From Urophycis tenuis (lineage: Eukaryota > Chordata > Actinopteri > Gadiformes > Phycidae): a stretch of DNA of 64,000 nt. The notes beneath the pieces are model-generated. The model did no database searches. It was not told the origin of the DNA and was given only the letters and a program-made list of their open reading frames with translations. Both the position numbers and the translations under genes were made by a program. The stretch spans positions 4,698,826 to 4,762,825 of the forward strand of contig JAXIVH010000005.1 in the NCBI GenBank assembly GCA_036785325.1, in the 5' to 3' direction. This document shows positions 61,240 to 64,000 of this stretch, piece after piece; the stretch's first letter is position 1, and each line of letters opens with the position of its first letter.

Positions 61240-63366
61240 TCAGTGACCGGGATAGTTGTAGTTGCATGTGATGTTGATGGCCTCGGCTCCCAGGGGCAGC
61301 CGGTCGCTGTATTCCGAGCCGGCCTCGCAGTCCTCCGTATTGGCCCTGGACATGGAGAAGGACTCGGTGGCCATGCTCCCCTCCCCGTCCTCCCCCATCT
61401 CCCCTTCCCCTTCCTCCCCCTCCCCCTCCTCCTCCTCCTCCTCCTCCTCCTCCTCCTCCAGCTCGCGCGCGTCGTTGATGTTCCGGCGGGACTCGGACGG
61501 GTAGGGGGCGTGGAGTTGGAAGTGGCCCCCCAGGTTCCTCTCCACCTGGTACTGGTCCCTGGCCTTCAGGATCAGCTTGTAGGTCTTGCCGCGGTACTTG
61601 TACACCAGGTGGTAGCAGGTGGCGGCCAGCAGGGGCACGGTGGACACCGTCAGCAGGCCCACGCAGACGGAGATGATGACCAGCAGGCTGGGCGCCCCCC
61701 TCCGGGTGGTGAAGAGCACCTGCACGTCGCAGTCCCGCCCCGTGTAGGTCAGACACAGGGAGTAGTTGGTGGCGGGCCGGAGGTCGCGGAACACGTAGGC
61801 GTTGACGCCCGGCTGGATGGCCGACCACTGCACGGCGGGGTTCTCCCGCTCGGAGGAGACGCACAGGTACAGGCCCTCCGAGCGGGCCCCGCCCCCTCCC
61901 CCTCCCCCGGTGGCGGCGGCGCGGCCGGCGCCCGTCTCGTCCCCGGCGACCAGCAGGGGGTTGAGGCGCACGCGGGCCTCGCTCTCGGCCACGCTGAGCG
62001 CAATGACGCCAAAGTCGAAGGTGTACTCCTTCACGTCCTCCAGGCTGCCGTCGAAGCCGTGGTTGGAGACGTGCTTGGTGTTGGACGTCAGGCCGCACTT
62101 GGTGGCGTGGGTGGAGTTCCGCCGCGGCGCTCTCTCGCGGTTCTCCGCCTTCGTGTCGGGCGGCGGCTGTGGCGGCGGCGATGACGGAGGAGGCGGCGAC
62201 GGAGCCTCGTCCGCCGGGGGAGGGAGCTCGGAGACAGAGGTTGTTGGCCAGACAAACAGAGTTGGCCGGATCCTGGTCACGGAAACGTAGGTGCGGGTCC
62301 ACTTCTCGGTGACCTCCACGGCGACCACGTCCTCGGCCGTGCCGAACTCGTTGGTGGCGGCGCAGCCGTAATCCCCGCTGTCCTCGGTGCCCAGGCGGTG
62401 CATCACCAGGGTCCCGTTGGCGAACACCTGGAACGGTGTGTCGGCGGACGAGGGGTCCTCCGTGGGGTCCGCCGAGCCGTCGTCCCCGGGCGCCGCCACC
62501 ACCGCCTCCCGGTGGCGCTCGCTGCGAATGCGCCACACGACGGCAGGCCTGGGGTTTCCTCGGAACTCGCAGGTCAGGGTCAACGAGGCGTCCTCGCGCA
62601 GGCGCCCGGGATCGATGCTGGGTCGAGCGTCGACGGTCACGGCGGGGCCCGCGCACTCGGACGGAGGCAGCGTCACCAGCGCCGCCCCTTTGAAACGCGG
62701 CGGAGTCGCGCACGCGATCGAGTGTCGCTCGGGAACCGCGGCGGTGCCGGCCGACAGGATCCAGACCCGCAGCCAGTCCAGGAAACAGTCGCACCTCAGG
62801 GGGTTGTGGTAGAGCTGCAGGTGGGAGACGGACAGCAGGCCGTCGAAGGTCCCCTGGGCCACGGCCAGGAAGCGGTTGTCGTTGAGTCGCAGGGACCTCA
62901 GGTTTCTGAGGTGGGTGAAGGCGTTGCGGGGCAGCGCCACCATCTCGTTGTGGTTCATCTTCAGCATCTGCAGGGCGGTGAGAGTCTGGAGGTCCTCCCA
63001 GGGGAAGTCCACCAGCCGGTTGTGGCTGACGTCAAAGTTGCGCAGGGCGACCAGGGGCGCCAGGCTGCCGGTCTCCACGGCGACGATCCTGTTGTAGGCG
63101 ATCCAGAGCGAGGTCACGCCGGCGACGCCGTCGAAGCTCCCGGCGCCGACGAAGCCGATCCGGTTCCTGGAGAGATTCAAGATGGTGGCGTTGGCGGGCA
63201 GGTCCCCGGGGACATCGGCGAGGTCTTTGTAGTTGCACATGGCCAAATGGCGTCCGCTCTCGTCGGAGCAGACGCAGGGCTCGGGGCAGCCGCGTCCGGT
63301 CCCGATCACAGTGGCGGCCCACAGGGCCAGGCGGAGGAGGTCGTTACAGGCGGCCATTTTCAGCAT
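61240..63366 (-). CDS. islr2: Immunoglobulin superfamily containing leucine-rich repeat protein 2, complete
   Basis: One uninterrupted frame of 708 aa (human about 745). ISLR2 (Linx) is a type I membrane protein of neurons that modulates receptor tyrosine kinases and axon growth. A hydrophobic leader (about 8-26) precedes an LRRNT cap (CPEPCVC) and five leucine-rich repeats (about 60-190). An LRRCT cap follows (YHNPLRCDC to about 238). An Ig domain spans about 240-352, with Cys266, Trp278 and Cys335 (SGDYGCAATN). A proline-rich linker and fibronectin-like region lead to a membrane span at about 560-589. The cytosolic tail has an eleven-Glu run and the family's conserved EAGSEYSDRLPLGAEAI near its end. 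An acceptor-like cttcctaacag abuts the ATG, so the 5'UTR is probably in an upstream exon. The second ATG (residue 4, AAAATGG) has the better context. ISLR is shorter and lacks the tail, so ISLR2 is favoured. Confidence 0.95.
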   Translation of the reverse strand: MLKMAACNDLLRLALWAATVIGTGRGCPEPCVCSDESGRHLAMCNYKDLADVPGDLPANATILNLSRNRIGFVGAGSFDGVAGVTSLWIAYNRIVAVETGSLAPLVALRNFDVSHNRLVDFPWEDLQTLTALQMLKMNHNEMVALPRNAFTHLRNLRSLRLNDNRFLAVAQGTFDGLLSVSHLQLYHNPLRCDCFLDWLRVWILSAGTAAVPERHSIACATPPRFKGAALVTLPPSECAGPAVTVDARPSIDPGRLREDASLTLTCEFRGNPRPAVVWRIRSERHREAVVAAPGDDGSADPTEDPSSADTPFQVFANGTLVMHRLGTEDSGDYGCAATNEFGTAEDVVAVEVTEKWTRTYVSVTRIRPTLFVWPTTSVSELPPPADEAPSPPPPSSPPPQPPPDTKAENRERAPRRNSTHATKCGLTSNTKHVSNHGFDGSLEDVKEYTFDFGVIALSVAESEARVRLNPLLVAGDETGAGRAAATGGGGGGGARSEGLYLCVSSERENPAVQWSAIQPGVNAYVFRDLRPATNYSLCLTYTGRDCDVQVLFTTRRGAPSLLVIISVCVGLLTVSTVPLLAATCYHLVYKYRGKTYKLILKARDQYQVERNLGGHFQLHAPYPSESRRNINDARELEEEEEEEEEEEGEGEEGEGEMGEDGEGSMATESFSMSRANTEDCEAGSEYSDRLPLGAEAINITCNYNYPGH
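61425..61460. repeat. islr2: (CCT)n coding repeat giving the poly-Glu run of islr2
   Basis: A trinucleotide repeat within the coding exon encodes Glu residues in the cytosolic tail. Its length is likely variable. Confidence 0.85.
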
Positions 63367-64000
63367 CTGTTAGGAAGAAAAAAACAACTTGGTGTCAGTG
63401 GATGCTTTGGAGCCGTCACCTCGTGTCAACACGCTGACGTGTTGTTGGTGTTGTTATATTTTGTTACCAACTAGCCTATAATTAATAGAATACATAAACG
63501 AGGACAAAAATGCAAAATAAAAAATGAAATTGACAAATATATTTTTTTCTTTCTTGGGCAAAGATGTCCATAACCAATGATACAGTGTTGCCTTGTTCCT
63601 TTATGTGATATGTGGGGCGGTGTAATTAGTTAAGTGCTGCAAGCCATAAACAGAGCAGACGCTTTCCACTCAGGAAATGAAGGCGGAGCACTGCCGCTGC
63701 GTAGTTTAGAAACAACAGCGACGCATGATGCGCAGCCTGCCTGCCCTGCTACAATATCACTACGTCATTGTTAGTGAGATGGCAATTTTTGACCAAACAA
63801 CTAAAATACAAGGCTTTTTTTCTATGAATGGAATCCTGGAAATATCTTTCTGTTTATAATACTGTAAAATCGGATACCTGGAAGTCCTTGAAAAGAGGTC
63901 GCGATGAAAAAAAAAACAAATCTTGAATTGAGAATCTATTTTATATACCTCGGTAGTTACAATTTATATTAAAAAAAATATAAAAAACTAAATGCCTTGC
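63367..64000 (-). other. islr2 upstream intron; no exon recognised
   Basis: Sequence upstream of the islr2 ATG on the - strand begins with a good acceptor (pyrimidine tract then aacag). It is AT-rich toward the window edge. The non-coding first exon and promoter are either unrecognised here or beyond 64000. Confidence 0.5.

Noticed and set aside
61130..62794. 554-aa frame on the - strand overlapping islr2
   Set aside because: It is an out-of-frame, Arg/Gly-rich shadow of the GC-rich islr2 exon. The 708-aa frame carries the LRR, Ig and membrane domains.
62398..63474. Long + strand frames (352 and 358 aa) antisense to islr2
   Set aside because: GC-rich antisense shadows with no domain logic. 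They simply mirror the islr2 codon pattern.

Overview
This is a stretch of vertebrate nuclear DNA, almost certainly from a ray-finned (teleost) fish. The genes are split by GT-AG introns. The non-coding DNA is full of (CA)n/(GT)n microsatellites, long C and A homopolymers and fish-type interspersed repeats. Gene identities rest on translating hand-assembled exons and recognising the protein families. Every exon chain given for the complete genes keeps reading frame across all junctions.

Layout from left to right: (1) 0.5-1.8 kb, + strand, the last three coding exons of a gene that best fits dennd4a, with a long 3' region. (2) 6.9-16.0 kb, - strand, slc24a1 (rod-type Na+/Ca2+-K+ exchanger), 9 coding exons, 714 aa. 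(3) 18.1-23.0 kb, - strand, hacd3 (3-hydroxyacyl-CoA dehydratase 3), 11 exons, 360 aa. (4) 23-27 kb, intergenic, with two unidentified coding-like exons on the - strand. (5) 27.0-30.8 kb, + strand, slc22a18 (MFS transporter), 10 exons, 426 aa. (6) 30.8-42.8 kb, about 12 kb with no recognisable gene, holding a 186-bp tandem duplication and a near-identical 200-bp inverted repeat. (7) 42.8-47.8 kb, + strand, nr2e3 (photoreceptor nuclear receptor), 8 exons, 437 aa, one intron with a GC donor. (8) 48-53 kb, SINE copies and a probable gene or pseudogene fragment on the - strand. (9) 53.1-60.2 kb, + strand, stra6 (retinol transporter and RBP4 receptor), 17 exons, 679 aa. (10) 61.2-63.4 kb, - strand, islr2 (LRR-Ig transmembrane protein), 708 aa in one coding exon.

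Three of the seven genes belong to vision or vitamin A biology. STRA6 brings retinol into cells of the eye, NR2E3 sets rod identity, and SLC24A1 extrudes Ca2+ from rod outer segments. They are separate genes on different strands, and nothing in the sequence shows that they share regulation. Gene order resembles pieces of human 15q22-q24 (DENND4A, SLC24A1, HACD3; NR2E3; STRA6, ISLR2). slc22a18, whose human counterpart is on 11p15.5, is the exception.

I found no undescribed biological system. The items most worth checking are the two unidentified coding-like loci, the inverted repeat, a 3' module shared by two different repeat families, the GC-AG intron in the NR2E3 DNA-binding domain, and two homopolymer frameshifts in the dennd4a terminal exon.
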